Positions 22,748 to 34,147 of a stretch of DNA of 64,000 bases are shown here, piece after piece. The notes under the pieces were generated by a model that ran no database searches, was not told the origin of the DNA, and saw nothing but the letters and a program-made list of their open reading frames with translations. Within the stretch, counting starts at the first letter, position 1, and every line of letters begins with the position of its first letter. The stretch is from Capsicum annuum (taxonomy: Eukaryota > Streptophyta > Magnoliopsida > Solanales > Solanaceae), in the NCBI RefSeq assembly GCF_002878395.1, contig NC_061121.1:11646202-11710201 (forward strand). The letters are read 5' to 3'. The translations under genes were made by a program, and so were the position numbers.

Positions 22748-22993
22748 CTAAAGGCTCTTATGATCTGTGAACATATCTACATAAACTCCGTATAGATAAT
22801 GCCTCCAAATATTTAAGACAAAAACTACGACTGCTAACTTAAGATCATAAGTAGGATAATTCTTTTCATGGGGTTCAAGTTGCTTGGAGGCGTAGGCTAT
22901 GACCTTACCATATTGTATGAGGACATAAGCCAAACCTACTCTGGATGTATCACAGTACACTACAAACCTATCTGGATCATCTGGAAGAGCCAA
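22748..22993 (-). pseudogene. RNase H of the Tekay-like element
   Basis: Minus-strand frame with [40 protein letters not shown] and [27 protein letters not shown]. These are the gypsy RNase H blocks, with the first catalytic Asp (YCDTS) and the later TDHKSL visible. A stop follows directly after TDHKSL. Confidence 0.88.
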
Positions 22994-23308
22994 AATTGGA
23001 GCTGAGGTGAGTTGAGTCTTTAACTCCTGAAAACTCTTCTTGCAAGGATCTGACCACTGAAACTAGACTTTTATCTGAGTCAATCTGGACATAGGGGATG
23101 TAATAGATGAAAATCCCTCAATAAACCATCTGTAATATCCATCCAAACCTAAGAAACTCCTCATATTTGACAGAGAGACAGGTCTGGGCTAGTTTCTTAC
23201 TTCTTCAGTCTTTTGAAGATCTACTCTAATGCCATCACTAGAAATGATATGACCAAGGAATGCTATTGACCTTAGCCAAAATTTGCACTTACTGAATTTC
23301 GTGAATAG

Positions 23309-24028
23309 CTAATGATCTCTGAGATTCTGAAGTATGATTCTGAGATGGTCTACGTGAATACGTTCACTGCGGGAATAAACAAGAATATCATCTACTATGA
23401 CGAATATATCCAAGTACTGTTTGAACACACGGTTCATCAAGTCCATAAAAATTGCAGAAGCATTGGTAAGACCAAAGGACATGACTAAGAATTTGAAGTG
23501 ACCATACCGAGTACGGAAGGCTATTTTCAGAAGATCACATTCTCTAACTCTGAGCTGATGATAGCCTGATCTGAGGTCCATTTTTTGAGAAATAACTGAC
23601 GCCTGAATTTGATCAAACAAGTCATCAATTTGAGGAAGTGGATACTTATTTTTAATCATGACTTTATTGAGATAACGGTAATCAATGCACATTCTGAGAG
23701 AACTATATTTCTTGCGCACGAATAAGACTGGTGCACCCCACGAGGATATGCTGGGTCTGATGAATCCCTTATCTAAGAGATTCTTCAACTGTTCTTTCAG
23801 TTCTTTGAGTTTTGCTGGTGCCATTCTATATGGCAGAATAGATATAGGTTGAGCATCTGGAAGAAGATCAATACTGAAGTCTATTTTCCTTTCAGGAGAA
23901 ATTCTTGGAACATCTTCGAGAAAGACACCTGAATATTCATTCACGACTGGGACTGATTCAAGATTGAGAGTTTTGGAACTAGTGTATTTAACATGAACAA
24001 GATGATAGACATATCCCTTAGATATCAT
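23309..24028 (-). pseudogene. Reverse transcriptase of the Tekay-like element
   Basis: A 239-codon minus-strand frame. It runs from the protease-RT linker ([20 protein letters not shown]) through [84 protein letters not shown] and the catalytic [10 protein letters not shown]. Substitutions inside motifs ([12 protein letters not shown] reads [21 protein letters not shown] reads MSFGLTNAS) suggest it decayed after it stopped transposing. Confidence 0.9.
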
Positions 24029-24029
24029 T

Positions 24030-24480
24030 TTCCTTGCCCGAAGGTAGGAAATAAGCTGACCTCTGAAAGCGGAAGTACTACCCCTCGACTCTAAGATAGG
24101 TTTATTTGGAAACTAAAACTGGACTATTCTATTTCTGCAGTCAACTGTGGCATAGAAAGAATGAAGCTAATCCATGCAGAGAATGATATCAAAATCAGTC
24201 ATCTCTAATTCGACTAAGTCTGCTAAGGTGACTTTCTAAAATATCATAACCAGACAGTTCCTATATACCCGTCGGGCTATGATAGTTTTTTTCACTAGGG
24301 TAGAGTTTGAAAAGGGCTCTACTAGAATTTTGGGACTGACTCTAAAATCAACTTCTATAAAAGGAGTAACAAAAGACAAAGAAGCTCCTGGATCTAGCAA
24401 AGCATAAACGTGAAAGTGAAAGATCTATAGCTTACCAGTAACCACATCAGGAGAATTTTCCTGGTCTTTCCAGAACTGGA
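24030..24480 (-). pseudogene. Protease region of the Tekay-like element
   Basis: This lies between the gag zinc knuckle and RT on the minus strand. Short matches in several frames fit the pepsin-like protease (for example a HFHVYALLDPGASLSFVTPF-like phrase around 24370-24420). The segment is too broken to define a frame. Confidence 0.55.
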
Positions 24481-25640
24481 GAGCATAAAGTCTGTTTGGG
24501 CATTGCCCACTAGTAGCACTAGAGTTGGTACCCTGCTGATTTGGACAACCAGACTGAGCTGAGGAACGATTCTACTGACCTTGAGGACCTGGCTGAGGAC
24601 AGTCTCTGACTCTGTGTCCTGGCTTGACATATCCAAAATAAATACCACTGCCAGCTCTGTAAGTACCCTGATAGTTCTTGCCGCAAGTCTGGAAAAGAGG
24701 ATAGGTGCGGGCACTACTAACACTGCCCTGAGACTTAGATCCTGGTGCTCTATCTATATTACCATCCCTGAACTTGGGAGTTGGATCACTAGATGAGGAA
24801 GGAGCTGGAATAGATGACTTAGGAAGGAATTGAGAACGATTCCCTTCTTCTGATTTAGGTTGAGCAAAGTTGAAACTACCTGTCCTTACTCTCTTATTCT
24901 GCTTCTCCCTTATCTTAATATATTGCTCTTCTATCTGTTGAGCATAGGTCATAAGCCTGTCTATGTTCATGTCACTATTCAACATCGCAGACCTGCACTC
25001 ATTAACCACACTATCATTCATCCCAGAAACAAACTTACTCATCTTGGCCCTGCTGTCTACCACTACATGGGGAGTATATCTGGATAATTGAGTAAACTTA
25101 AGAGAATACTCTTTCACCGTCATGTTGCCCTACCTGAGATTGATAAATTCTAACACCTTAGCTTTCCCCATCTCTTGGGGAAAGAATCTATCTAAGAATG
25201 CAGTGACAAACTCCTCCCACTCTATGGACCCTGTATCAACTGACCTTCTGACTTTCACTTTTTGAAATAAGTATGAGCAACATCCTGTAACTGATATACA
25301 GATAGCTCAACAATCTCACTAGAAGTAACCCCTATAATATTTGTAACCTTCTAAACTTTGTCAAGGAATTCCTGAGGATCCTCATCTGACTTAGACCTAA
25401 AAAGGGATAGAGGATTCATTCGGGTGAAGTCCCAAATCTTGGCTACAGTTAAATTGGCCACTGGGCTGGCCAAAATGATAGCTCGTCATTCATTCTAAGC
25501 AACAACTAACCGAGCAAGAGTATTAAATACAGCTTTGAACTCTGCATGATAAATGTGTTTCTCTAAAGGATCTACTTGGATGGGCTGAGGGGCTGACTGA
25601 TTCCCGTTTCTTCTTTTGGGAGGAATGTTCTATAGAAGAA
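24480..25640 (-). pseudogene. gag of the Tekay-like element
   Basis: The best frame (24572-25123) has MTVKEYSLKFTQLSRYTPHV, then AKMSKFVSGMNDSVVNECRS, DRLMTYAQQIEEQ, and a zinc knuckle at the end reading YFGYVKPGHRVRDCP. The first knuckle Cys reads as tyrosine. Upstream on the minus strand, frames up to about 25640 give more capsid text (WDFTRMNPLSLFRSKSDEDP, QEFLDKV) broken by stops. Confidence 0.85.
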
Positions 25641-25838
25641 ATGGAGGAATGAATAAGACCATACTAATATTTTAACTGGAATTATTCTCACTGGCACAAC
25701 ATCAATACTGAAAGAAGGGAAACTATTCCTACAACATCTTATAGCCTCTTATACATAGATGTGGCATGCAACACACCTATGTATAAGACTCTACTAGATG
25801 CGGTTTTTCAGACTTCCTAGGACTCTATTGAACCTTAG

Positions 25839-25850
25839 GATCTGATACCA
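25839..25850 (-). other. Primer-binding site of the Tekay-like element
   Basis: On the minus strand this reads TGGTATCAGATC, close to the initiator-Met site TGGTATCAGAGC, four bases inside the 5' LTR. Confidence 0.8.
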
Positions 25851-25854
25851 AGTT

Positions 25855-28152
25855 TGTAATGCCCCGAATCTTGTATCTGGAATGCTACACGATGCTCATT
25901 ACCTCGAAGGACCATAAGCTAACCTATGACTAATATTTGTACCTAAACATTTTATGACATATTGTATAAATGCAAAAATAAGGTCTGAAAGGACATAAGG
26001 TTCAAAATTGAGACATAATATCTGAAAAAATATAACATCTGAGTGGGGTATGAAATACCCAAAACAACTAAAATAACTGTCTAATCATGATAATCTAAAA
26101 AGCCTCTAACTGTCTGAATAAAGAGTTTATGAGATATCCCTAACTAACTCTAACAACTGAAATAAACTAAGTAATGAGGAAATAAAGTAATGATCATGTC
26201 CTCGAAGGATGAAGACTCACTGCTAACTCTGACTGCTGAAACTGGAATGCTACTGATGCTTTAGAGCTCGTGCTTCAAAACCTATGGTATAAAACACCAT
26301 AGCGCAAATGAATCAGTACGTTTAAATATACTGGTATGCAAGTGAGGTAAGCTGAATGCAAAGGGTTCAAATGCATGAATAATGCTAACTGACTAAATAA
26401 CATGAACATGAGAATACATGTATGGATAAGTAACTGTGACTAAATTCGTGATGGTACTGACTATTGAGTCGAATTACTGATAACATGAGTCACCGATAAA
26501 TGATATGACTGATACTGTGTGAATGTATCTGATAGTCTAGGTTCTGATAGAACTAGATGAGTTTCATACTATTCTGAGTTTACTGCATCTAACAATCCTA
26601 AATCTGAAGAACTATCTGAGTTCTATTACTGAGACTGAGACTGAAACTCTAACTATAGGAAGTAGTCATCTAACCGATATTCCCCTAATATGCCATTATG
26701 AATGAGTTAGGGTCCAATCTGTAACCCCAATAGAAAGGGTGTCAATACCACACCACTGGTATTGAATTTTCCTGAGTCATATGACTGGCTGAATTCTACT
26801 GAACATGGCTTGACTGAGGATACCGTGAAAACATGACACTAGCTCTAGGAACACAACTATATTTTTTGGGTGCAAGTAACCCCAGGACTCGATAGAAGGA
26901 AACTGACAACGCGTGACATTCTTGAATACATGACCAACATCAATAATCCATAATACAATAAGTTGGGATTTCATGAAGTACATGGTTATCACAAACTTAT
27001 ACATGAATAGGATTGCATGTAAATATGGTATAATTTTACAAGGCTAATTCATGAGCAATCGAACAAATATTTACAAGGCACATTTATAGCATGTGAGTTC
27101 CTTGAACATAAGGGTAAAACATAAATCCATCACTTAAGTCACAATTGAACTATATTACATGATTTCTAGTCATCTAGGCATTTTATCAAAAATCTTACAT
27201 GCACCACTTAAGGCATAGGTATAATCATCAATTAACACATCATAAACCACTCAATTCATGGATTTAAGCTCATAAACTAACATAATTTCATAAAAAAAAA
27301 AAACATTAAAATTCCAACTTGGGAACCATACAACAATCATATAAACATAATCAACCCACAACATAATATTCATAATAGATGATTTAGAACTTGATTTTGG
27401 GGCTTTATTGATGAAAAGAAACCATGAATGAACACTATGCATACCTGAGTAAATGAATTTGGAAGGATTGATGGAGAGTTCTTGTGATTCGGCCCTTGAA
27501 TTTGAGAGCTAGGGTTCTTGTTCTTGAGTAGAGTTGATTTTAATTTGAGAGACTAATGCAAAAGTGAGCAAATAATGCACTCTTAGGGTTAAATCCTGTG
27601 ATTGGGCGAAATTGAAGTCATGGAAATATACCAACCGACCCCTGGGATTTAATATCACAAAACCTGGAAAATTCTCGATTTTCATCCTTGGCGCGATGCG
27701 CCACTATCGTGCCAAGCCATTGGAACTGGACAATTGGAAATCTGCATGGTGGCGCGATACGGAGATATCGCGTTGCCACTTTGTTTGCAACCTGGAAGTT
27801 TGGTACGACGCGGAGACATTGCAAAGATTCATAGAAAAAAGGACAATTGTGAACTAGGACTTTGGCGTGATGTGCCACTATCACGGAGCAACACTGGAAA
27901 TTGACAATTTTTATTTAAGCTGGCTCTGTGATGTGCTGATGGCTCAGGTGATACACTGTCTCTCTAAAAAGGCTCTAACTCTTTGTCCGGGTGTTGGATT
28001 TTTGGTATCGACTGAAAGCTTATTCGATTTTCCACGCGATAAAAAGTGAAAATATTGAAAATAACACATGTATAAAAGTGTATTCATCTTTAAAACAAGT
28101 TTTTGACATATTTGGGAAGAATTTAAGCTACGTAGATGTATGGGGTATTACA
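25855..28152 (-). repeat. 5' LTR of the Tekay-like element
   Basis: 2298 bp. It lacks the segment present in the other LTR at about 19137-19465; the join lies at about 26760, where CCACTGGTA meets TTGAATTTTCC. The CpG-rich tandem segment lies at 27685-27950. Confidence 0.92.
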
Positions 28153-29126
28153 AATTAGTTGTTCCTTGCAAATACCAAAAAATTCTCTTTGAGTCTAGAA
28201 GCTGCATCTCTTTGGGACTTACCATATCTGCTAATAAGACTTACAGAATGCATAATATCAGGCTTTGTGGCCGTTAAATACATCAAACCACCCACTATTT
28301 GCTTGTAAATAGTGTTGTCAGCTCTTCTCCCTCCAGGTTCTTTAGTGAGCTTCGAACCAAACTCAGAGAGACTGCTGGTAGAGTTGCAACTCTTTATCTG
28401 AAACTTGTCCAAAATCACTTGAGCATACTTATTTTGTCTGATAAATATACCATCAGTAGATTGAACAACTTCAATGCCAAGAAAATAATGCATCGTTCCA
28501 ATATCAGTTATATCAAATTCTACCATCATGGACTTCTTAAAACTTTCAATCATGGAGATATCATTTTCAGTGTAAATTAAAGCATCCACATATAAATAAA
28601 TAATGAGCATTTTTCTTTTATCATTAATCTTTGTAGCAAGTGTGTGCTTATATGGACATTTCTTAAATCCCTCCTTAGAAAAATAAGCATTTATACGACT
28701 ATACCAAGCTCGTGGAGCTTGTTTTAGTCCCTACAATGGCTTCTTTAATTTACATGCCTTATGTTCTTCTCCAACCTTAACATAACCAGGAGGTTGATCA
28801 ATAAATATCTGTTCATCCAAGTCCTAATTTAAGAAGGCCGATTTGACGTCTATTTGAAAAATAGGCCATGAGTGTTAAGCAACCAAAGCTATCACTAATC
28901 TAATAGTGTCAAGTCATGCCACAAGAGCAAAAACTTCTCTGTAGTCCACACTGAACTCTTTCTTATAGCCTTTAGCTACTAAGAATTCTTTGTGCCACTC
29001 AACTTCACCTTTCTTGTTCATCTTTTCCTTGTATATCCATTTGACACCTATTATCTTATGCCCTTTTGGAAGATCTGTCAACTCCCAAGTGTTATTCCTA
29101 GCAATTACGGCAATTTCTTCATCCAT
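28153..29126 (-). pseudogene. Reverse transcriptase and proximal RNase H of copia element 1
   Basis: 28914-29126 gives the RT start (NNTWELTDLPKGHKIIGVKW, then IYKEKMNKKGEVEWHKEFLV). In between, text reads KACKLKKPL, GLKQAPRAWYSRINAYFSK. 28155-28610 gives the core and linker (IIYLYVDALIYTENDISMIE, EFDITDIGTMHYFLGIEVVQ, GLMYLTATKPDIMHSVSLIS). The catalytic YVDD box reads YVDA, so one metal-binding Asp is lost. The frame ends at the gypsy insertion, with a one-base shift just before it. Confidence 0.92.
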
Positions 29127-30420
29127 TATCTTTCACCATTTTGCATCTTTAATAGTTTTTTCAAAACTAGTAGGATCACAATCTAAAAATAGGGCAAAAT
29201 GAATGAGTAGATCTTTCAGTTGATTAATTCCAGTTACCTCAAAATCAGTCATCCATATGGGCCTTTTTTTATCATTGAAGTTGTTCTTCTTCTAGTGTAG
29301 GAGCTGAAATTGGTGATTGAACTGAATCCAAATTTGCCGATTGTTCTGTCTCCTCCAATTGTAATATTTCCTCTTCAAAAGCTACTGGAACAAGATACTG
29401 AACTCCTTTGTCTTTCCATGTCCAGGTAGCATCTTTATCAAAAATTACATTACGGCTAATGACAATTTTCTAGGTGTTAGGATTATATAACTTATAAGCC
29501 TTAGATTAATTACTAACACTAAGAAAAATGCATTTTCTCCTTTATCATCTATCTTGATCCTTTTCTGATCTGGAACATGAGTCATATTTTGAACATAGAT
29601 TCTGAAATGATCCACACTTGGTTTTCTCTGGCTCCATGCTTCCCCCTGAGTCATATTTTGAACATAGAAAGTTGGACTTCTATTTAAAATATGAATACTC
29701 CAGTCAACAACTTTTGGTCAAATATTTTTTGAGACACCGTTCCCTATCAAAATATTGTGCACCATATTGAGGATTGTGTGATTATTCCACTCACAAACAC
29801 CATTTGCTAAGGTGTGTAAGCTGCAGTAAGTTGCCTCTTGATTCCATTTTCCTCACAGAACTTTGTAAATTCTTTAGAATTGAACTCCCCTCCACGATCG
29901 GTACGAAGAATTTTCAATGGACTACCAGCTTCTTTCTCAACAAGTACTTTAAAATGCTTAAAAACGTCAAGTGCTTCAGACTTTTCATGTAAAATTTACA
30001 CCCATGTTTTTCGACAGAAGTCATTAATAAAGGTTATGAAGTGCCTTTTACCACAATTGGAATTGCGATTAATTGGTCCACAGAGATCTGAGTGCACTAA
30101 TTCTAGCAATGTCTTTGCTCTCCAAGATTTGCCTTATGAAAATTGACTATGAGGTTATTTGCTAACAACACAACTTTCACAAGTTCCTGAAGAAGATGCA
30201 ATTTAAGGAAGACCGTTCACCATGTTCTTTTGATGTAGCATTCTCAGTCCATCAAAATTAAGGTGCCTATAGCAAAGATGCCACAACCATGCCTCATCTT
30301 TTAATTTGACAGAAAAACATGTATGGCAAACATTGCAGAGCTAGAGAGGGAACATTCTGTTTCTAGTCATTTTAAGTCATTTTAACTTGGGCAATTATCC
30401 AAGTTTGACATATAAAATTC
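29127..30420 (-). pseudogene. Integrase of copia element 1
   Basis: Minus-strand text in several frames shows KHGCKFYMKS, then a GGEF-type block around 29890 that reads KILRTD-RGGEFNSKEF across a frame change. CEWNNHTILNMV-like text follows around 29770-29810. The C-terminal KPSVDHFRIYVQNMTHVPDQ (29445-29654) leads on to the RT linker. The usual DDE acidic residues are partly recognisable. A short duplicate of the QNMTQGE/GGSMEPEK area lies at 29575-29660. Confidence 0.8.
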
Positions 30421-30589
30421 TACAAACTCCATCTTTTATAGATATTTCATACTCTTTCTCTTGTAATTGGCCAATGCTCAGAAGATTGGTCTTCAATTCT
30501 AGAACAAAAAGAACATTAGCTATTGTCTGGGTGAAATCTCTATTGGTCTGAATTAGAACCTGTCTTTTTACCATGGCTGCACTTTGGAG

Positions 30590-30850
30590 TTGTTCCCAAA
30601 CTTTATGCTATCTCCAAAAGATTCATCCAAGGCAGAAAAAAATTGACTTATCTCCACTTATATGATTGCTACATCAAGAGTCGAGGTACCATAAATTCTT
30701 ATTTGTTTCCTCCTTCACGTGGAAAATCATCAACAAAGATATCTCTTCTTTCTCTTATTCTGTAAAATTAGATTCCTCTCCACACACCTCAGACAAATTT
30801 TTTTGGCATTCTGGTTTATAATGACCGAACTTGTGGCATTTATAACATTC
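30590..30850 (-). pseudogene. Zinc knuckle and protease of copia element 1
   Basis: Near 30790-30845 the minus strand reads ECYKCHKFGHYKPECQKN, a perfect CX2CX4HX4C knuckle. About 45 codons on, WYLDSCCSNHISGDKSIFF is the copia protease site (normally DSGCSNH, so one glycine reads as cysteine; the catalytic Asp is kept). TNLLSIGQLQEKEYEISIKD at about 30420-30500 is the pre-integrase segment. Confidence 0.85.
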
Positions 30851-30931
30851 AATTTTCTGATGACTTTGAGTTGTAGCCACCTCGTCCCTTTTATCTGCCT
30901 TGATTATCATGGTAGCGACACTACTGATGAA

Positions 30932-31594
30932 TTACACTATTTCCTCAGCCTCTACCTCTGGATCTGCCTCTACCATTACCTCTGTATACCCTTTTCCTCC
31001 GAAACGATCATCTGGTGAGGCATTCAATGCCACCTCCCTTTTTTTTCTTGTTGAGTCAATTTTTTTCTCGTGGATCAACAAAGATCTTTGTAATTCATTA
31101 ATTGAAATCGTATCAATATCATGAGACTCTTCAATAACACAAACAACAAAGTTAAATTTTGGTGTCATTGATCGAAAGATCTTTTCAACAATTATAACTT
31201 CAGTTGACTTAGCACTGTGGATCCGCATTTTGTTGATGTCTTTCATTACCCATGAAAAATAGTCAATTACTAACTCTCCATGTTTCATTCAAAGATTTTC
31301 AAACTCCGAACGAAGTGCTTAAAGCTGCTGCCTCTTTGCCCTTGTTGATTCTTGATATTTCTTCTTCATGGAGTCCCAAATCTACTTAGAGGTGTCTGTA
31401 GAAAGAATAGTTTTCAAGATTGATAAATCAATTTCTTGGAAAAGATAATTCTTCTCCTTGAGGTCCTTCGATTTTGCTTCCTGTGCTTCTGCTCTTTGTT
31501 TATCTGACACTGTTCTGCCTTCTGCTAGTTCCGGTATGTCATCTACAACCATTTGCCAGTACTCCTTTGATCTTTGAAAATTCTTCATCAACAT
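30932..31594 (-). pseudogene. gag of copia element 1
   Basis: Two frames. 31382-31594 reads MLMKNFQRSKEYWQMVVDDI and continues with a charged EAKSKDLKEKNYLFQEIDLS stretch. 30932-31288 reads MKHGELVIDYFSWVMKDINK, then STEVIIVEKIFRSMTPKFNF and IDTISINELQRSLLIHEKKI. These are the UBN2-type capsid blocks of plant copia Gag. A stop and a frame change separate them. Confidence 0.88.
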
Positions 31595-31710
31595 GATCCA
31601 ATGGTCATAGTGACCATTAAAGCGAGGAATGAATGCTGCACAAAGTTTTCTGAAGCCATAGGTTCACGTTGTTGCTACAATATTTCTTAAGTATTTCTCT
31701 CACAAAACTG

Positions 31711-31722
31711 ACACTGATACCA
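31711..31722 (-). other. Primer-binding site of copia element 1
   Basis: On the minus strand it reads TGGTATCAGTGT, one base inside the 5' LTR. The first nine bases match the initiator-Met tRNA site. Confidence 0.8.
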
Positions 31723-31723
31723 C

Positions 31724-31997
31724 TGATGAAAAAGACTAAAATTTAGGAGAGAAAATAATATTGGGACTCTATTCAATGGCTAAGATTCTCATTACTTCTG
31801 AAGTACAACAATTAATCTCTTTAAATAGAGCTTTACTAACGGTAAAATTAAGTTAACAATCCACTAACTCCTACTATTACTCAAATACTAACTGACTTAA
31901 AAGATTCGGTTATTTTTATTCAACCAACTACGAACTTGCTAAAGACTTTGTCAACTAAAATACTAACAACTACAAAAAAGAAAAACAATAACCAACA
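31724..31997 (-). repeat. 5' LTR of copia element 1
   Basis: 274 bp, same length as the other LTR, with mostly single-base differences. TSD GATAT follows at 31998-32002. Confidence 0.92.
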
Positions 31998-32352
31998 GAT
32001 ATAGCTAGTGTAGAATTATATAGCTTTCAAGCTAGTAGAAGAAGAAAAGATATACTATGAAAAATACAAGTTCAAAAGTATCTTTTTAGAAATTGAAATC
32101 ATTAGCATGCCCAAACAGAAACCAAACTTTAGTCACGTCAATTGAACCCAAAATCAAGTATCAGATTGAAAGAAAAACAATGAACTGAAATCAATCAACA
32201 TACACACCAAAGAAAAATCTATTTGGGGACAATTTCAGACGTTAACTTTTTGCAGTAATCTCAAATCAACTACTTCAATATCGATTTCCAAAGCAAGTAA
32301 CTGCATTCATTGACAAATATACTAATAATGGATAATCAATCGTACAAAAATC
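31998..32352. other. 3' flank of the first sulfotransferase relic
   Basis: From about 32085 this matches the 3' flank of the second relic (35025-35270), with shared phrases such as AAAGCAATGAACTGAAAT and TTTGGGGACAATTTCA. The duplication unit therefore includes at least 250 bases downstream of the gene. No coding signal. Confidence 0.7.
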
Positions 32353-33330
32353 TTATACCAGATCCTTGAATTTTTTGTTGATAATATGATCGAGTTTCTC
32401 ATTCATCTCTATGGTAAAATAATTCTTCCAATCTCCAACTTCCCCACGGAGAAAGTATGCTTTATTTTCTTCTCCAGTTGACGATTTCCCATTTGTATTC
32501 ACCTCCAAATTGCTCAAATTCTCAAAGGTTCACTTTTTTAATATTTCATCCACTACTCGACAATTTTCTTCCACTACGGAAAACGGACATTCCAAGAATT
32601 TAGCCAAACTTTTAAGATGAAGTTTGAGTTGTGCTTTAATTTCTTCATACATCAAGAAAAGCACTTTGTCAGGCTTTTGTACGCTTTGTTTCCAGTAATC
32701 TAACACGTGATTCTAGAATGGACCACAAAGGGTCACCCCTTTACTAAAAAGATCAAACTTTTCTTCAATGGAATTGGTATCATTATGATGAAGTCTTAAT
32801 TTGTTTGCAAAATGCCACATAGAAATAAAAGTATCCTTAGGATCCCTACACAAGTTAACAAGTTTAGTTTTTGAATCATGGACAGATTTTGGCAACCAAG
32901 CGTAGGGCAAATGAGTTGACAAGAGTCTAGGTGAAGAATTAGGGACATCACCATCAACATAGAGTTTGAATTCCAAGAATGGAGCAAGATCATGAGGGCT
33001 CTTGACAAGTAAAGGGTGATTTTGTTCAAAAATAGGATGTTTCTTTCGATTTATTAGAGCAAATAAAAGTAATTTTAACCAAGTAGTTCCTGATTTAGGA
33101 TTTGTAACAAGGATGATATGACTATTATGAGCTTGAAGTTGTGGTTGACATGCAATGACACCTTGGATTATTCTTGCAGATGCCCATAAACCTTGATAGT
33201 TGTACATATGTGATCCAATCCATCCTTTTTCTTTGGGCAGAGTAGATAGTAATTTCTTACACTCTTCACTTATACCATCCTCTTGTAAATATTTGGGAGA
33301 AAGTGGTAGTGAAGTTTGAGATGTTTCCAT
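32353..33330 (-). pseudogene. Cytosolic sulfotransferase (plant SOT family), copy 1
   Basis: Plant SOTs move a sulfuryl group from PAPS to small hydroxylated molecules such as flavonols, brassinosteroids or desulfo-glucosinolates. This frame is collinear with the family for 325 codons, a normal length, and needs no intron. The PAPS loop NPKSGTTWLK lies at residues 77-86, RLLSTHLPY with the catalytic His at 140, the 3'-phosphate block CRDPKDTFISMWHF at 161-174, and the C-terminal RGEVGDWKNYFT near 300. Codon 206 is TAG (32713-32715) in [11 protein letters not shown], where Trp is expected. Codon 267 is TGA (32530-32532). With no frameshifts, this is a young pseudogene. A 205-residue product would lack the C-terminal PAPS contacts. 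The substrate cannot be told. Confidence 0.92.
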
Positions 33331-33899
33331 GGTTTTGAGAATTGTGTATTTTCTTCTAGTTTGTATGGTGAAGGTTTACTCATTAGGGTATAGAGAGAGA
33401 GATGGGACTTACTTTACACTGGTTAGTGTTTATTACGAGAGTCTAACACACTGAAGTTCCTAATTGTTTTTAATTATCTCGTAAACTATTAAAAAAAAAC
33501 ATAGACCAAATATTCTATCAAGTTAAACTGACTAAATATTCTTTTTCAATACAACATGGATGTATGTCAATAATAGCAATAATATGTGTAGATAGTAGAT
33601 ACGTGATTTTTCATCTGTTCTAAATATTTCATAATAGTGTAACGATCTTAAATGTTTTCTTGTTTCGACATAATCTTGTCATTTTTAAGTTTTATATTAT
33701 TTTTGATAAGTTCTTATGTGAAAATTAAAAAATATCAAAAAGAATCGTATTGTTGGATATTATTTTAATTTTGTTAAAAGCGAAAAAATTATAAAAAAAA
33801 AAATCAGTTTATTTAATCTTTGTTTATAAGGAAAATACAAATATAGTAATTAGTTAAATAGTGTCACTTGGCAAGTTTTCATTCGTTCAAATAATACAA
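33331..33899. other. Upstream flank of SOT copy 1
   Basis: The first about 85 bases match the flank of SOT copy 2 (36280-36323 and 36962-37010), including AGAGAGAGATGGGAC. Beyond that the sequence is AT-rich with nothing recognised. Confidence 0.6.
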
Positions 33900-34095
33900 A
33901 TGTTGTGATGGATGTGTGGACATATTAGGAAACATAGGGTGAGGAATGAGATTATTCGGAAGAAGGTGGGAGTTGCTTCGATGGAGGATAAGATGCGAGA
34001 AGTGAGATTATCTTGGTTTGGGCACGTGATGAGGAGGGGCTCGGATGCTCCGGTGCGGAGGTGTGAAACACTAGCTATGGATGATTTTAAGAGGG

Positions 34096-34102
<7 letters not shown>
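33900..34102 (+). mobile_element. RTE-type LINE fragment, 3' part of the ORF
   Basis: Plus-strand text [20 protein letters not shown], then [20 protein letters not shown] and [20 protein letters not shown] is the C-terminal end of the plant RTE-like LINE protein. It aligns with 36329-36530. The 3' tail seen in the other copy is missing; a GT/AT microsatellite (34099-34128) starts where the match ends. Confidence 0.88.
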
Positions 34103-34126
<24 letters not shown>

Positions 34127-34147
34127 CCTAAAATCATATCCTAAAAT

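Larger units (their letters stand above)
18229..28152 (-). mobile_element. Chromodomain Ty3/gypsy element (Tekay/Del-like) nested in copia element 1
   Basis: Large LTRs (18229-20855 and 25855-28152) start TGTAACGCCC/TGTAATGCCC and end GTATTACA. The TSD AATTA is perfect (18224-18228 and 28153-28157). The minus strand carries gag, protease, RT, RNase H, integrase and a C-terminal chromodomain. Primer-binding site at 25839-25850, purine tract next to 20856. LTRs over 2 kb with the TGTAATACCCC start plus a chromodomain point to the Tekay/Del chromovirus lineage. Every coding segment carries stops or frameshifts. Confidence 0.93.
17373..31997 (-). mobile_element. Ty1/copia LTR retrotransposon, split by a nested gypsy element
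   Basis: Two 274-bp LTRs (17373-17646 and 31724-31997) with TG...CA ends are flanked by the perfect TSD GATAT (17368-17372 and 31998-32002). The minus strand gives gag, zinc knuckle, protease, integrase, RT and RNase H in copia order. A primer-binding site of initiator-Met type lies at 31711-31722. Without the nested element it is about 4.7 kb, normal for a copia element. All frames are damaged. It landed only 23 bases right of the hAT element's end. Confidence 0.93.

Noticed and set aside
27612..28049. Several open frames in both directions within the Tekay-like LTR
   Set aside because: They arise from the GC-rich tandem segment in the LTR, which lowers stop frequency; there are no protein motifs.
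33620..33760. Start of another large LTR from TGTAACGATCTTAAATG-like text
   Set aside because: There is no matching second LTR, primer site or TSD.
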